NCBI RefSeq assembly: GCF_030165005.1 | Contig: NZ_JASNNW010000002.1 | Coordinates: 186,001 to 250,000 of the forward strand | Length of the DNA: 64,000 nucleotides | Source: Blastococcus capsensis | GTDB lineage: Bacteria; Actinomycetota; Actinomycetes; Mycobacteriales; Geodermatophilaceae | Reading direction: 5' to 3' | In this document: piece after piece, positions 1 through 7,687 of the stretch | Layout of the letters: every line of letters starts with the position of its first letter | Position numbering within the stretch: the stretch's first letter is position 1 | Made by a program: the position numbers and the translations under genes | Notes under the pieces: generated by a model | Seen by the model: only the letters and a program-made list of their open reading frames with translations | Told to the model about the DNA's origin: nothing | The model's database searches: none

Positions 1-746
1 TGGAGACCGAGGCGACGCTCTCCTTCGAGGAGGCGGTCCTCGGGGTGACGGTGCCGCTGCGCATGCAGAGCCCGGGCAGCTGCCCGACGTGCGCCGGTAG
101 CGGCGCCCGCCCGGGCACCTCGCCGCACACCTGCCCGGTGTGCCAGGGGGCCGGGGTCACCAGCCGCAGCCAGGGGGCGTTCGCCTTCTCCGAGCCTTGC
201 CGCAACTGCCGCGGCAGCGGCCAGGTGGTCGACGACCCGTGCCCCACCTGTACCGGCAGTGGCGTCACGACGCAGGCCCGCACGATCACCGTCCGGATCC
301 CGGCCGGGGTCAGGGACGGCCAGCGCATCAGGTTGACCGGCAAGGGCGCGCCCGGACGGCGCGGCGGCCCGGCCGGCGACCTGTTCGTCGTCGTCCACGT
401 CTCCGAGCACCCACTGCTCGGCCGCAAGGGCGACGACCTGACGCTCACCGTGCCGATCACCTTCGTCGAGGCGGCGCTGGGCACCACCCTGACGGTGCCC
501 ACGCTGGACGGCACCGTCTCGCTCAAGGTGCCCGCCGGTACCGCGAGCGGGCGCACCCTGCGGGTGCGCGGGCGCGGGGTGCCGGGCAAGGGGCGCTCGG
601 GTGACCTGCTGGTCACCGTCGAGATCGCCGTCCCCGTCCGGCTGACCCCCGGCCAGCGGAAGGTGATCGAGACGCTGGCGGAGGAGATGGACGAGGACCC
701 GCGTCCGCAGATCACCGCTGCTGTGCGCGGCGGAGATGAGGGGTGA
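1..746 (+). CDS. dnaJ: Chaperone DnaJ, 3' part (5' end outside window)
   Basis: This is the C-terminal part of the Hsp40 co-chaperone, which delivers unfolded substrates to DnaK and stimulates its ATPase. The frame is open from base 3, so about 247 residues are visible and the J domain lies upstream of the window. The four zinc-finger repeats are all present (CPTCAGSG, CPVCQGAG, CRNCRGSG, CPTCTGSG), followed by the two beta-rich substrate-binding subdomains (GDLFVVVHVSEHP, then DGTVSLKVPAGT) and the C-terminal dimerisation region. The stop overlaps the GTG start of hspR by four bases, the usual end of an actinobacterial dnaK-grpE-dnaJ-hspR operon. The HspR-controlled promoter would lie upstream of the window. 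Confidence 0.96.
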   Translation, partial: ETEATLSFEEAVLGVTVPLRMQSPGSCPTCAGSGARPGTSPHTCPVCQGAGVTSRSQGAFAFSEPCRNCRGSGQVVDDPCPTCTGSGVTTQARTITVRIPAGVRDGQRIRLTGKGAPGRRGGPAGDLFVVVHVSEHPLLGRKGDDLTLTVPITFVEAALGTTLTVPTLDGTVSLKVPAGTASGRTLRVRGRGVPGKGRSGDLLVTVEIAVPVRLTPGQRKVIETLAEEMDEDPRPQITAAVRGGDEG

Positions 747-1195
747 ACGTGCGAGCAGGAGGGCCCCTCGGTGCCGCGGGGCGGGCGGTGGCGGAGGACG
801 CGCCGGTCTTCGTGATCTCCGTGGCGGCCGAGCTGGCCGGCATGCACGCGCAGACGCTGCGGCAGTACGACCGGCTCGGCCTGGTGAGCCCGGGCCGGAC
901 GGCGGGCGGTGGACGGCGGTACAGCCCGCGCGACGTCGCGCTGCTGCGCGAGGTGCAGCGGCTCTCGCAGGAGGACGGCGTCAACCTCGCCGGCATCAAG
1001 CGGATCATCGACCTGGAGTCCCAGGTGGAGGCGCTGCAGGCGCGGGTGCACGAGCTGCTCGAGGAGCTACAGCACTCCGAGAACCGGCGGATGGCGGCGG
1101 AGGCCGCCGTCCCGGCCGCCTACCGCGCCGATCTGGTGCTGCACCGCCGACCGAGCTCGGCGCTGGTGGTCTGGCGACCCGGGGGTGGCCGGTGA
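743..1195 (+). CDS. hspR: Heat-shock repressor HspR (MerR family)
   Basis: HspR represses the dnaK operon and clpB in actinobacteria by binding HAIR inverted repeats, with DnaK as co-repressor (family knowledge). The 150-residue product carries a MerR-type helix-turn-helix (VISVAAELAGMHAQTLRQYD, then RRYSPRDVALLREVQRL) and a C-terminal helix of the dimerising type (DLESQVEALQARVHELLEEL). The GTG start overlaps the dnaJ stop (GTGA), implying translational coupling. The first 18 or so residues before the conserved core are low-complexity and unusual for the family. A textbook HAIR site lies upstream of clpB at 4864-4884, so regulator and target are both in this window. Confidence 0.95.
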   Translation: MNVRAGGPLGAAGRAVAEDAPVFVISVAAELAGMHAQTLRQYDRLGLVSPGRTAGGGRRYSPRDVALLREVQRLSQEDGVNLAGIKRIIDLESQVEALQARVHELLEELQHSENRRMAAEAAVPAAYRADLVLHRRPSSALVVWRPGGGR

Positions 1196-1686
1196 CGGAC
1201 GCGGGCACCGACGCGCACCCGGCCTTCGTCGCGCTCGAGCGGGAGATCGGGCTGCTGCTGCGCAGGTCGCGGGCGATATCCGCCCGGCTGGCCCGTGAGC
1301 TGCACCCAGATCTCGACGGCGCTGCGTACGGCCTGCTGGCGCTGCTCGAGGACACCGGCCCCTTGCGGGCCAGCGACCTGGTGCTCCGGCTGGGCCTGGA
1401 CAAGAGCACGGTCAGCCGGCAGGTCGCCAGCCTGGTCGAGCTCGGGCTGGTCGACCGCGCCGCCGACCCCGACGACGGGCGCGCGCAGGTGCTGACGCCC
1501 TCGGCCGAGGGCTCGGCCCGGCTGTCGCGCATCCGCGCGGCCCGCCGCGCCCGGTGGGCGAGCGACCTGGCCGGATGGCCGGCCGACGACGTGGCGACGC
1601 TGGCGATCCTGCTCGAGCGGCTCAACCGCATCGGTGAGGCGCGCGAGGCCGAGGTCGGCGGCGCCGTGCCGCCTACCGAGGGCTGA
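1192..1686 (+). CDS. MarR family transcriptional regulator
   Basis: A 164-residue winged-helix regulator with the MarR architecture: an N-terminal dimerisation helix, the recognition region (ASDLVLRLGLDKSTVSRQVA), a wing (DDGRAQVLTPSAEG) and C-terminal helices. The GTG start overlaps the hspR stop (GTGA), so it may be co-transcribed with the heat-shock operon. It lies immediately upstream of, and in the same direction as, a drug-exporter gene whose promoter region carries a perfect 8-bp palindrome. The simplest inference is that it regulates that exporter. There is no cysteine in an OhrR-like position, so a small-molecule ligand is more likely than peroxide sensing. Confidence 0.85.
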   Translation: MTDAGTDAHPAFVALEREIGLLLRRSRAISARLARELHPDLDGAAYGLLALLEDTGPLRASDLVLRLGLDKSTVSRQVASLVELGLVDRAADPDDGRAQVLTPSAEGSARLSRIRAARRARWASDLAGWPADDVATLAILLERLNRIGEAREAEVGGAVPPTEG

Positions 1687-1717
1687 CTCACGCCGCTGCA
1701 GGCTGACGTGCCGCGCG

Positions 1718-1747
1718 TTGCGCGTTGCAACTTTTCGCGGGTATGGT
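1718..1747 (+). promoter_or_regulatory. Candidate promoter with palindromic operator for the exporter
   Basis: TTGCGC (1718-1723) and TATGGT (1742-1747) are separated by 18 nt and can serve as -35 and -10. The perfect palindrome GTTGCAAC (1724-1731) abuts the -35, a common operator position. The MarR gene ends 31 nt upstream and is the natural candidate ligand-responsive repressor. The assignment is pattern-based. Confidence 0.45.
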
Positions 1748-1786
1748 TGCGGTCTGCAAGTACGTGATCGCCACAAGGACGTCGTC

Positions 1787-1906
1787 ATGCCCCTCAGCTC
1801 CGCGACCCGTGACCGCCTGGCGGCCAGTGCCCCCGGTGCCGGCGGAGAGCTGCTGAGATCGCTCGCCGCCGTCTCGCCGTCCGGTCGTCCGGCGGCTCCC
1901 CGGTGA
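1787..1906 (+). CDS. Small leader ORF (39 aa) coupled to the exporter
   Basis: An ATG preceded by AAGGA at a 7-nt spacing opens a 39-codon frame (starting MPLSSATRDRLAASAP) that ends in a TGA overlapping the GTG start of the downstream exporter (GTGA). The exporter start itself has no visible Shine-Dalgarno sequence, so its translation probably depends on ribosomes finishing this ORF. The peptide is Ala/Ser/Pro-rich with no recognisable domain. It may be only a translational-coupling device, or a leader peptide that senses ribosome-stalling drugs. It is too short for similarity arguments. Confidence 0.5.
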   Translation: MPLSSATRDRLAASAPGAGGELLRSLAAVSPSGRPAAPR

Positions 1907-3630
1907 GCGCGGCCCCTCCGCCTGCTCCCGCCGCCGCACGGCGACCGCGCCGGCGTCCCGTGCAGGCATCCGCACCGCCGACGCCCGTCGCGCAGCCGGG
2001 GAGGATGACGCACCGCCAGGTTCTGGAGGCCATGTCCGGCCTGATGCTGGCGATGTTCGTGGCGTTCCTGTCCTCCACCGTCGTGTCCAACGCCCTGCCG
2101 ACGATCATCACCGACCTCCGGGGCAGCCAGAACCAGTACACCTGGGTGGTGACGGCGACGCTGCTGTCGTCGACGGCCTCCACGCCCGTCTGGGGAAAGC
2201 TCGCCGATCTGTTCAGCAAGAAGCTGCTGATCCAGCTGTCGATCGTGGTGTTCATCGCCGGGTCGATGCTGGCCGGGCTGGCGCAGTCGGTCGAGACCCT
2301 CATCGCCTGGCGGGCGCTGCAGGGCCTGGGCCTGGGTGGCCTGCAGGCGCTGGTGCAGATCGCGATCGCGGCGATGATCAGCCCGCGCGAACGCGGGCGG
2401 TACGCCGGCCTCATGGGCTCGGTCTTCGCTGCGGCGACGGTCGGCGGTCCGCTGATCGGCGGGGTGCTCGTGGACACCAGCTGGCTCGGCTGGCGCTGGT
2501 GCTTCTACGTGGGTGTGCCCTTCGCCGCCGTCGCGCTGGTGCTGCTGCAGCGCACCCTGCACCTTCCGGTGATCCGGCGGGACGTGACCATCGACTACCT
2601 GGGGGCGGGGTTCCTCGCCGCGGGGGTCTCGGCGCTGCTCATCTGGGTCACCCTCGCCGGCCACGGATTCCCGTGGGCCTCGGTGCAGAGCGCCCTCTTC
2701 CTCGGCGGCGCCGTCCTCGCGGTCGTGGCGTTCCTCGTCACCGAGTCGCGGGCGGTCGAGCCGATCGTGCCGCTCCGGCTCTTCCGGGACCGCACCACCA
2801 CCCTCGCGATCATCGCCAGCATCGCGGTGGGCGTAGCGATGTTCGGGTCCACCGTCTTCCTCGGCCAGTACCTGCAGATCTCGCGCGGCTACTCGCCCAC
2901 GGAGGCCGGGCTGCTGACCATCCCGATGGTGGGTGGCCTGGTCCTGTCCTCGACGGTCTCGGGGCTGCTGATCACCCGCTTCGGCCGGTGGAAGGCTTAC
3001 CTCACGGCCGGCTCGGCGCTGGTGATGGCCGGCTTCGGGCTGCTGGCCACCATCGACCACGAGACGGACATGGTGCTGCTCTGCACCAACCTGTTCATCC
3101 TGGGTGCGGGCATCGGCATGAGCATGCAGAACCTGGTGCTCGCCGTGCAGAACACGGTGGCGGCCGCCGACCTGGGCGCGGCCAGCTCCGCGGTGACCTT
3201 CTTCCGCAGCCTCGGCGGCACCGTCGGCGTCGCGGTGCTGGGGGCGGTGCTGAGCAACCACGTGGGCGACCTCATCGAGGACCGCCTGACCGGCATGCCC
3301 GGCGCTGCCCAGGCGGCCGGAGGCGGTGGCGCGGTCGGGCTGGCCGACCTGGCCGACGCGCCGGCGCCCGTCGAGGCGCTCATCCGGATGTCCTACGGCG
3401 ACGCGACCGGGCGGATCTTCCTCGTCTCCGCCGTCGTGTCGGTGGTCGCCGTCCTCGCGGTCCTCTTCATCCGGGAGGTCGCGTTGCGGACCGAGTCCGG
3501 GGACGAGCGCCAGTGGGCCGAGCGCTCGGACGCCGTGCGCATCGACACCGATCGCATCGAGGGCCGGGACGCCGCCGGCGAGCGCACCGACGAGGTCGGC
3601 CACTCGCTGCAGCAGTCGGTGGTCCGCTGA
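1903..3630 (+). CDS. MFS multidrug exporter, DHA2 (EmrB/QacA) family
   Basis: A 575-residue major-facilitator protein with about 14 hydrophobic segments, expected to export drugs using the proton gradient. Family hallmarks are visible: the TM1 sequence FLSSTVVSNALPTIITDL, the antiporter motif region (WRALQGLGLGGLQALVQIAI) and the loop PRERGRYAGLMGSVFA. The first 34 residues are Pro/Ala/Arg-rich and cytoplasmic. An internal ATG (MTHRQVLEAMSG, about 2005) is an alternative start, but GTG at 1903 overlaps the stop of a well-initiated leader ORF. The C-terminus is charged. The gene is followed by a strong hairpin and then convergent osmC. The upstream MarR gene and operator suggest substrate-inducible expression. 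Confidence 0.88.
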   Translation: MSAAPPPAPAAARRPRRRPVQASAPPTPVAQPGRMTHRQVLEAMSGLMLAMFVAFLSSTVVSNALPTIITDLRGSQNQYTWVVTATLLSSTASTPVWGKLADLFSKKLLIQLSIVVFIAGSMLAGLAQSVETLIAWRALQGLGLGGLQALVQIAIAAMISPRERGRYAGLMGSVFAAATVGGPLIGGVLVDTSWLGWRWCFYVGVPFAAVALVLLQRTLHLPVIRRDVTIDYLGAGFLAAGVSALLIWVTLAGHGFPWASVQSALFLGGAVLAVVAFLVTESRAVEPIVPLRLFRDRTTTLAIIASIAVGVAMFGSTVFLGQYLQISRGYSPTEAGLLTIPMVGGLVLSSTVSGLLITRFGRWKAYLTAGSALVMAGFGLLATIDHETDMVLLCTNLFILGAGIGMSMQNLVLAVQNTVAAADLGAASSAVTFFRSLGGTVGVAVLGAVLSNHVGDLIEDRLTGMPGAAQAAGGGGAVGLADLADAPAPVEALIRMSYGDATGRIFLVSAVVSVVAVLAVLFIREVALRTESGDERQWAERSDAVRIDTDRIEGRDAAGERTDEVGHSLQQSVVR

Positions 3631-3645
3631 CCGGTGCTGCGAACA

Positions 3646-3685
3646 CGACGGCGACCCGTCTCCCCGGGGATACGGGCCGCCGTCG
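3646..3685. terminator. Hairpin terminator between the exporter and osmC
   Basis: CGACGGC (3646-3652) pairs perfectly with GCCGTCG (3679-3685), and an inner CCCGT/ACGGG pairing extends the stem. It lies just after the exporter stop and faces the convergent osmC gene. There is no T-tract, as is usual for this GC content. Confidence 0.6.
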
Positions 3686-3698
3686 CATCAGACGAGGC

Positions 3699-3756
3699 GG
3701 CTCCTGCAGGGTCCCGCCGGGAGCCTGTGAGCGGTGGGGGGCAGGAGGGCCCTTCT
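3699..3756 (-). repeat. Interspersed stem-loop repeat, copy B
   Basis: Read on the minus strand, this element begins at the osmC stop codon and closely matches the element at 46436-46493. Shared blocks include CTGCCCCCCACC and GGGNCCCTGCAGG. The ends pair as CTCCTGC/GCAGGAG, whereas the other copy pairs as CCCCTGC/GCAGGGG; that is a compensatory base-pair change, which supports a conserved hairpin. It probably acts as a 3'-end or terminator element for osmC. Confidence 0.6.
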
Positions 3757-4192
3757 ACTGCTCTAGGGCGGCGTCAAGGGTGATCTCGGTACCCGTGAGG
3801 GCCTTGCTGACGGGGCAGCCGGTCTTGGCCGCCTGTGCCGCCTTCTCGAAGCCCGCGGCATCCAGGCCGTCGACCTCGCCGCGGACCGTCAGCGCGATCC
3901 CGGTGATCGCCGGGGCGCCGTCCTGCTGGCCGAGCGTGACGTCGGCGGAGACCTCCAGCGACTGCGGCGTGCCGCCGGCCTTGCCGATCTCGTTCGAGAG
4001 GGCCATCGCGAAGCACGCCGAGTGGGCGGCGGCGATGAGCTCTTCGGGGCTGGTCGTCCCTCCGGCCTCCTCAGCGGCGCGCTTGGGGAAGGACACCTCG
4101 TAGGTGCCGACCTTGGAGCTACTGAGCTCGACCTGGCCGGAGCCCTCCTGCAGGGTGCCGTTCCAGGCGGTACGAGCGGTACGAGTGGGCAT
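3755..4192 (-). CDS. osmC: OsmC family peroxiredoxin
   Basis: A 145-residue thiol peroxidase of the OsmC/Ohr superfamily, which reduces organic hydroperoxides in the cytoplasm. The two redox cysteines are in the expected contexts (Cys60 in AAAHSACFAMALS and Cys126 in AKTGCPVSK). The spacing and the sequence PEELIAAAHSACF fit the OsmC subgroup better than Ohr. The gene lies downstream of, and on the same strand as, an OhrR-type peroxide sensor (76-nt gap), so co-regulation by oxidised OhrR is likely, although OhrR usually partners with Ohr rather than OsmC. The stop is TAG, and an interspersed stem-loop repeat begins exactly there. Confidence 0.93.
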   Translation of the reverse strand: MPTRTARTAWNGTLQEGSGQVELSSSKVGTYEVSFPKRAAEEAGGTTSPEELIAAAHSACFAMALSNEIGKAGGTPQSLEVSADVTLGQQDGAPAITGIALTVRGEVDGLDAAGFEKAAQAAKTGCPVSKALTGTEITLDAALEQ

Positions 4193-4268
4193 GCTGCCCC
4201 TTCCGGGCCGTGGCCGCCTCTGGCTCGGGCGGCGCCGTGAGCGCCCCCTACCCGGAGAAGGTTGTGCC

Positions 4269-4745
4269 CTACCGTCCGGCGGCCGGCCGGTCCCCGGCCT
4301 CGGCGGGGCCGTTGACCCGGTCGGTGAGCGTCCGCAGCCGGCTCTTGAGGTCGTCGAACTCGCGGGTGTCGAAGCCGATGGCCCCGATCATCTCCTCGGA
4401 GATGGCGGTGGCCTTGTCCTGCAGGGCGCGCCCCGCGTCGGTGAGCGCGATGGACACCGAGCGCTCGTCCTCGACCCGCCGGTTCCGGGTCACCAGGCCG
4501 GCGTTGGTCAACCGCTTGAGCAACGGGGAGAGGGTGCCGCTGTCCAGAGCGAGCCGCGAGCCGAGCTGGCCCACCGTCTGGTCGTCCGACTCCCAGAGCA
4601 GGAGCATCACCAGGTACTGCGGGTAGGTCAGGCCGATGGCGTCGAGCATGGGCCGGTACCGCGCGGTCACCGCACGCGACGCGGCGTACAGGGCGAAGCA
4701 CAGCTGGTCGTCGAGCGCCACGCTCGGCGCCGGCAGGGCGGTCAT
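4269..4745 (-). CDS. ohrR: OhrR-type MarR family peroxide sensor
   Basis: A 158-residue MarR-family repressor that loses DNA binding when its N-terminal cysteine is oxidised by organic peroxides. The hallmark LDDQLCFALYAASRA with reactive Cys16 is present, followed by the YRPMLDAIGLTYPQYLVMLL dimer helix, the recognition helix (LDSGTLSPLLKRL) and the wing (RVEDERSVSIALTDAG). It is upstream of osmC on the same strand. A TAGACT hexamer ends 6 nt before the ATG and no ribosome binding site is visible, so the mRNA is probably leaderless. There is no second cysteine for a 2-Cys mechanism, which suggests the 1-Cys type with an external thiol such as mycothiol. Confidence 0.9.
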   Translation of the reverse strand: MTALPAPSVALDDQLCFALYAASRAVTARYRPMLDAIGLTYPQYLVMLLLWESDDQTVGQLGSRLALDSGTLSPLLKRLTNAGLVTRNRRVEDERSVSIALTDAGRALQDKATAISEEMIGAIGFDTREFDDLKSRLRTLTDRVNGPAEAGDRPAAGR

Positions 4746-4751
4746 GGCGAC

Positions 4752-4757
4752 AGTCTA
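4752..4757 (-). promoter_or_regulatory. -10 element of leaderless ohrR
   Basis: TAGACT on the minus strand fits TAnnnT. It is separated by 6 nt from the ATG at 4745, which would place the transcription start at or next to the start codon. Confidence 0.5.
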
Positions 4758-4863
4758 GGCCGATGTTGCTGTGACGCCGGGACACCGCGGTCCCTTCTCG
4801 TCCGGTCGGGTCAGGTGGCTCGCCCTCGCCACCTGCTGTGCTGCCGGCCACGGTCGTGGCAGA

Positions 4864-4884
4864 GTTGAGCGGAACAGACTCAAC
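4864..4884. promoter_or_regulatory. HAIR element, HspR operator of clpB
   Basis: GTTGAGC-N7-ACTCAAC matches the HspR-associated inverted repeat (known consensus CTTGAGT-N7-ACTCAAG) with the correct 7-nt spacing. It lies 84 nt upstream of the clpB ATG. Since hspR is encoded at 743-1195, the repressor, its operator and a target are all in this window. Confidence 0.9.
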
Positions 4885-4967
4885 CCGTGGGTCGTTGCAG
4901 CCGGCAGATCGCGCCCCTCCACGGAGGGCGCCGGAGACCACGGAGACGAAAGGACGTGCACCCGAGC

Positions 4968-7562
4968 ATGGAGAGCAAGCTCACGACCCGTTCGCAGGAG
5001 GCCGTCGCCGGCGCCCAGCGCCTCGCCGTCGGTCGGGGTCAGGCGGCGCTGGAGCCGCTGCACCTGCTCGCCGCCCTGCTGGAGCAGACCGACGGCATCG
5101 CCGGTCCGTTGCTGACCGCGGTCGGGGCCGACCCGGTGGACGTCCGGAGCAAGGCCGACGCCGCGCTGCGCCGCCTGCCCAGCGTCAGCGGCGCCACCGT
5201 GTCGGCGCCCTCCCCGTCCCGGGAGTTCCTCCGGGTGATCAACGCCGCCGGCGAGCAGGCCGGCGCCCTCGGGGACGAGTACGTCTCCACCGAGCACCTG
5301 CTGGTGGGCCTCGCCGGATCCGAGGGCGAGGCCGGCGCCGTCCTGACCAGCGCCGGGGCCACCCGTGACGCGCTGCTCGCCGCCTTCCGCACCGTGCGCG
5401 GCAACCGCAAGGTGACGACGGCGGACCCCGAGGGCACCTTCCAGGCGCTGGAGAAGTACGCCGTCGACCTCACCGAGCGCGCCCGCGACGGCAAGATCGA
5501 CCCGGTCATCGGCCGGGACACCGAGATCCGCCGGGTGGTGCAGGTGCTCTCCCGGCGCACCAAGAACAACCCCGTCCTCATCGGTGAGCCCGGCGTCGGC
5601 AAGACGGCGATCGTCGAGGGCCTGGCCCAGCGCATCGTCGCCGGCGACGTCCCGGAGAGCCTCAAGGGCAAGCGCCTCATGGCGCTCGACCTCGGCGCGA
5701 TGGTGGCCGGGGCCAAGTACCGCGGTGAGTTCGAGGAACGGCTGAAGGCCGTCCTCCAGGAGATCACCGAGGCCGAGGGGCAGGTCGTCACCTTCATCGA
5801 CGAGCTGCACACCATCGTCGGTGCCGGCGCCACCGGCGACTCCGCGATGGACGCCGGGAACATGATCAAGCCGATGCTCGCCCGCGGCGAGCTGCGGATG
5901 GTCGGCGCGACCACGCTGGACGAGTACCGCGAGCACATCGAGAAGGACGCGGCGCTGGAGCGCCGCTTCCAGCAGGTCTTCGTGGGGGAGCCCTCGGTCG
6001 AGGACACGATCGGCATCCTGCGCGGGCTCAAGGAGCGCTACGAGGTGCACCACGGTGTCCGGATCACCGACACCGCGATCGTGGCGGCCGCGACGTTGTC
6101 CGACCGGTACGTCACGTCCCGGTTCCTGCCGGACAAGGCGATCGACCTGGTCGACGAGGCCGCCAGCCGGCTCCGCATGGAGATCGACAGCCGGCCGGTC
6201 GAGGTGGACGAGGTGGAGCGGGCGGTGCGCCGGCTCGAGATCGAGGAGATGGCGCTGGCCAAGGAGGACGACCCGTCGTCCGAAGAGCGACTGGTGGCTG
6301 TCCAGAAGAACCTGGCCGAGAAGCGCGAAACCCTCGACGAGCTGACGGCCCGGTGGCAGCAGGACAAGAGTGCCATCGTCCGCATCCAGCAGATCAAGGA
6401 GGAGCTGGAGCGGGCGCGCCTGGAGGCCGAGCGGGCCGAGCGGGACGGCCGGCTCGCCCAGGCCGCCGAGCTCCGCTACGGCCGGCTGCCGCAGCTGGAG
6501 AAGGCGCTCGCCGAGGCCGAGTCCTCGGTCGAGACCGGCGACTCCATGCTCAAGGAGGAGGTCGGCCCCGACGACATCGCCGAGGTCGTCCAGGCCTGGA
6601 CCGGCATCCCGGCCGGCCGGCTCCTCGAGGGCGAGACGCAGAAGCTGCTGCGGATGGAGGACGGTCTCGGCGCACGGGTCGTCGGGCAACCGGATGCGGT
6701 CCGAGCTGTTTCGGATGCCGTGCGTCGTGCGCGCTCCGGCGTGGCCGACCCCGACCGTCCGACCGGCTCCTTCCTGTTCCTCGGGCCCACGGGTGTCGGC
6801 AAGACGGAGCTGGCCAAGGCGCTGGCGGAGTTCCTGTTCGACGACGAGCGCGCCATGGTGCGTATCGACATGAGCGAGTACTCCGAGAAGCACTCGGTGG
6901 CCCGGCTGGTCGGTGCTCCTCCGGGCTACGTCGGCTACGAGGCCGGCGGCCAGCTCACCGAGGCGGTCCGGCGGCGCCCGTACACGGTCGTGCTGCTCGA
7001 CGAGGTGGAGAAGGCGCACCCCGACGTCTTCGACGTCCTGCTCCAGGTGCTCGACGACGGCCGGCTGACCGACGGCCAGGGGCGGACGGTGGACTTCCGG
7101 AACACCATCCTCATCCTGACGTCGAACCTGGGCTCGCAGATCATCGCCGACCAGTCGGTGCCGGAGCAGCGGCGGCGCGACGCCGTCCTGGAGGTCGTCC
7201 GGACGCACTTCAAGCCGGAGTTCCTCAACCGGCTGGACGACGTCGTGGTCTTCCGGGCGCTGGGCAGCGACGAGCTGACCGGGATCGTCGACATCCAGGT
7301 CGGCGTGCTGGCCCGCCGGCTGGCCGCCCGGCGGCTCTCGCTGACGGTGACCGACGCCGCGAAGGAGTGGCTGGCCCTGAACGGGTTCGACCCGGTCTAC
7401 GGCGCCCGGCCGCTGCGCCGGCTGGTGCAGTCGGCGATCGGGGACCAGCTGGCGAAGGCGCTGCTCTCCGGCGAGATCCGGGACGGCGACGAGGTGCTCG
7501 TCGACTGGACGGCCGCCGTCGCCGGCGAGGGCGACGCGGGGCTGAGCGTCACCCGCGGCTGA
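4968..7562 (+). CDS. clpB: ATP-dependent disaggregase ClpB
   Basis: A hexameric AAA+ chaperone (864 residues, full length) that extracts polypeptides from aggregates together with DnaK/DnaJ. Visible in order: the N-terminal Clp repeat domain (about 1-145), NBD1 with Walker A GEPGVGKT near residue 206 and Walker B VTFIDELH, a coiled-coil middle domain (about 395-525, rich in Glu/Arg/Lys), and NBD2 with Walker [11 protein letters not shown] near residue 605 and Walker [16 protein letters not shown]. No ClpP-binding loop is expected for this family. The ATG at 4968 matches the usual N-terminus ([12 protein letters not shown]) and has AAAGGA about 13 nt upstream. Repression by HspR through the HAIR site at 4864 is strongly implied. 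Confidence 0.97.
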   Translation: MESKLTTRSQEAVAGAQRLAVGRGQAALEPLHLLAALLEQTDGIAGPLLTAVGADPVDVRSKADAALRRLPSVSGATVSAPSPSREFLRVINAAGEQAGALGDEYVSTEHLLVGLAGSEGEAGAVLTSAGATRDALLAAFRTVRGNRKVTTADPEGTFQALEKYAVDLTERARDGKIDPVIGRDTEIRRVVQVLSRRTKNNPVLIGEPGVGKTAIVEGLAQRIVAGDVPESLKGKRLMALDLGAMVAGAKYRGEFEERLKAVLQEITEAEGQVVTFIDELHTIVGAGATGDSAMDAGNMIKPMLARGELRMVGATTLDEYREHIEKDAALERRFQQVFVGEPSVEDTIGILRGLKERYEVHHGVRITDTAIVAAATLSDRYVTSRFLPDKAIDLVDEAASRLRMEIDSRPVEVDEVERAVRRLEIEEMALAKEDDPSSEERLVAVQKNLAEKRETLDELTARWQQDKSAIVRIQQIKEELERARLEAERAERDGRLAQAAELRYGRLPQLEKALAEAESSVETGDSMLKEEVGPDDIAEVVQAWTGIPAGRLLEGETQKLLRMEDGLGARVVGQPDAVRAVSDAVRRARSGVADPDRPTGSFLFLGPTGVGKTELAKALAEFLFDDERAMVRIDMSEYSEKHSVARLVGAPPGYVGYEAGGQLTEAVRRRPYTVVLLDEVEKAHPDVFDVLLQVLDDGRLTDGQGRTVDFRNTILILTSNLGSQIIADQSVPEQRRRDAVLEVVRTHFKPEFLNRLDDVVVFRALGSDELTGIVDIQVGVLARRLAARRLSLTVTDAAKEWLALNGFDPVYGARPLRRLVQSAIGDQLAKALLSGEIRDGDEVLVDWTAAVAGEGDAGLSVTRG

Positions 7563-7568
7563 GGCCGT

Positions 7569-7596
7569 GGACGCCCGCCGGGTCCGGTGGGCGTCC
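7569..7596. terminator. clpB terminator hairpin
   Basis: GGACGCCCGCC (7569-7579) pairs with GGTGGGCGTCC (7586-7596) through 11 positions including one G-T wobble. The loop is 6 nt, and it starts 7 nt after the clpB stop. Confidence 0.6.
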
Positions 7597-7687
7597 CGCC
7601 TGATCGGGTGGCGCCGCGTGCCGTGCTGGTTCCCGTCGGTGCCGTCGGTCATGATCGCGGCGACGGGGAGCGACGAGCGGAGGCGTG

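Noticed and set aside
1120-3603. Very long open frame on the minus strand opposite the MarR and exporter genes
   Set aside because: Its translation is dominated by Arg, Gly, His, Asp and Gln with no domain, as expected for the antisense of GC-rich coding DNA; the plus-strand genes have clear family motifs.
4864-4884. Considered a CIRCE element
   Set aside because: CIRCE has 9-bp arms with a 9-nt spacer (TTAGCACTC type); this site has 7-bp arms and a 7-nt spacer and matches HAIR.
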